Positions 6,801-7,437 of a DNA stretch of 7,437 nucleotides are shown here, piece by piece. The DNA comes from Lachnospiraceae bacterium (GTDB taxonomy: Bacteria > Bacillota > Clostridia > Lachnospirales > Lachnospiraceae): the NCBI GenBank assembly GCA_009774375.1, contig VSNO01000192.1, forward strand, positions 1 through 7,437. The letters are read 5' to 3'. The translations under genes and the position numbers were made by a program. Within the stretch, counting starts at the first letter, position 1. Each line of letters opens with the position of its first letter. The notes beneath the pieces were generated by a model. The model was given only the letters and a program-made list of their open reading frames with translations. It made no database searches and had not been told where the DNA came from.

Positions 6801-7437
6801 ATTGCGGCAGGCTCCTCTCGTATATTTTTCTGGTTTTCAGGCCGGTGGATACAGTACAGGTAGGCGTCTTCCAGCGTTGGTTCGCAGCTCTGCGCACAGG
6901 GGGGCAGATGTTCGGCGACAATGCGGGAGCGGATCCCGTCAGCCGTATGGACTTTGGAGACGATCTGACAGCCGTCCGGTGCATCATCGCCTGGCTGTGC
7001 GTGACAGGTTCCGACATGATGCACAGTCTGCGCGATGAGCTGGGCGGGTGTGCCGTCAAAGCGGATCAGGCCGTCGTGGATCACAAGCACCCGGTTACAG
7101 ACCGCCTGCACATCTTCGACGATATGTGTGGAGAGCAGAACGATCTTGTCCTGCGCCATCTCCGAGAAAATGTTGCGGAATTTGACGCGCTCCTCGGGAT
7201 CCAGACCGACAGTCGGCTCGTCCAGTATGATCAGCTGCGGATTGCCGAGGAGTGCCTGCGCGATCCCGACGCGCTGGCGCTGGCCGCCGGAGAGTCTGCG
7301 GATACGCGTCTTTCTCAGCGCTGTCATGTTTGTTCTTTCCAGCACTTCTGCGATCGCTTTTGAGTCCCTTATATTTTTGAGCGCCGCCATGTAGTCCAGA
7401 AACTGCCAGACTGTCAGCTCATCGTACAGTCCGAAGT
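6797..7437 (-). CDS. ABC transporter ATP-binding protein, C-terminal part (N-terminus outside window)
   Basis: This is the ATPase that would power the two permeases encoded downstream, acting at the inner face of the membrane. The frame is open through base 7437, giving 212 visible residues; the ATG at 7390 is internal, because codons before it read FGLYDELTVWQFLDY, the conserved stretch right after the Q-loop. Visible motifs are the ABC signature LSGGQRQRVGIAQALL (about 7294 to 7247), Walker B LIILDEP with its catalytic glutamate, the D-loop GLDPEE, and the switch histidine in LSTHIVED. Walker A and the Q-loop glutamine lie outside. After the switch there is a tail of roughly 95 residues with five cysteines, without a motif I recognise. 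The closest style is ATPases paired with ABC-2 exporters. Its stop overlaps the start of the permease-peptidase gene. The class is certain; the cargo is not. Confidence 0.95.
   Translation of the reverse strand, partial: FGLYDELTVWQFLDYMAALKNIRDSKAIAEVLERTNMTALRKTRIRRLSGGQRQRVGIAQALLGNPQLIILDEPTVGLDPEERVKFRNIFSEMAQDKIVLLSTHIVEDVQAVCNRVLVIHDGLIRFDGTPAQLIAQTVHHVGTCHAQPGDDAPDGCQIVSKVHTADGIRSRIVAEHLPPCAQSCEPTLEDAYLYCIHRPENQKNIREEPAAI
6812..6816 (-). promoter_or_regulatory. Ribosome binding site of the permease-peptidase gene
   Basis: AGGAG on the minus strand (within GAGAGGAG) lies 11 nt before the ATG at 6800, inside the last codons of the ATPase gene. Together with the ATGA overlap it implies coupled translation. 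Confidence 0.55.

Noticed and set aside
5959..7059. Minus-strand 366-codon open frame spanning the ATPase/permease junction
   Set aside because: It lies out of frame across two well-supported genes, its translation is rich in Arg, Pro, His and Ser without any domain, and it contradicts the ATGA-coupled genes. It is a shadow.

Overview
The window looks like chromosome from a Gram-positive anaerobe of the Clostridia, probably Lachnospiraceae-like. The evidence is moderate GC (about half, judged by eye), strong GGAGG-type ribosome binding sites, very tight packing, two TTG starts, and a clostridial-style ABC-2 transporter. This assignment is inference from style, not from a marker gene.

Layout. 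The plus strand (1-3885) carries four closely spaced genes reading rightward: the C-terminal part of an RsmH-family 16S rRNA methyltransferase, a HisI (phosphoribosyl-AMP cyclohydrolase)-like protein with an altered metal-binding motif, a TldD-family zinc metallopeptidase, and its TldE/PmbA-type partner. The hisI-tldD gap (1084-1141) holds a tiny ORF with its own good Shine-Dalgarno site and an 11-bp direct repeat of an RBS sequence. The minus strand (3887-7437) carries a three-gene ABC exporter cassette reading leftward: an ATPase (N-terminus outside the window), a 725-residue fusion of a multi-pass permease with an M1-type (gluzincin) zinc peptidase domain, and a second ABC-2 permease. The two groups meet tail to tail with one base between stop codons.

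How they may work together. The TldD and TldE proteins should form a heteromeric protease acting on small or unfolded peptides; no precursor peptide gene is recognisable here. The rsmH-like and hisI-like genes sit where neither belongs in textbook operons: no dcw cluster gene and no other his gene is adjacent. In the exporter, the three genes overlap or nearly abut (ATGA overlap; 8-nt overlap with TTG start), so ATPase and permeases are probably translated in stoichiometric coupling, with the peptidase domain most likely on the outer face of the membrane.

The points most worth a second look are the HisI-like protein (all three zinc cysteines kept, but the acidic D-C-D-x-D motif reads N-C-E-Q-N), the rsmH/hisI-like/tldD/tldE neighbourhood, and the permease-M1 peptidase fusion, which has an intact HExxH-18-E zinc site but no recognisable GAMEN motif. 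No RNA gene, CRISPR array, insertion sequence or convincing terminator was seen.
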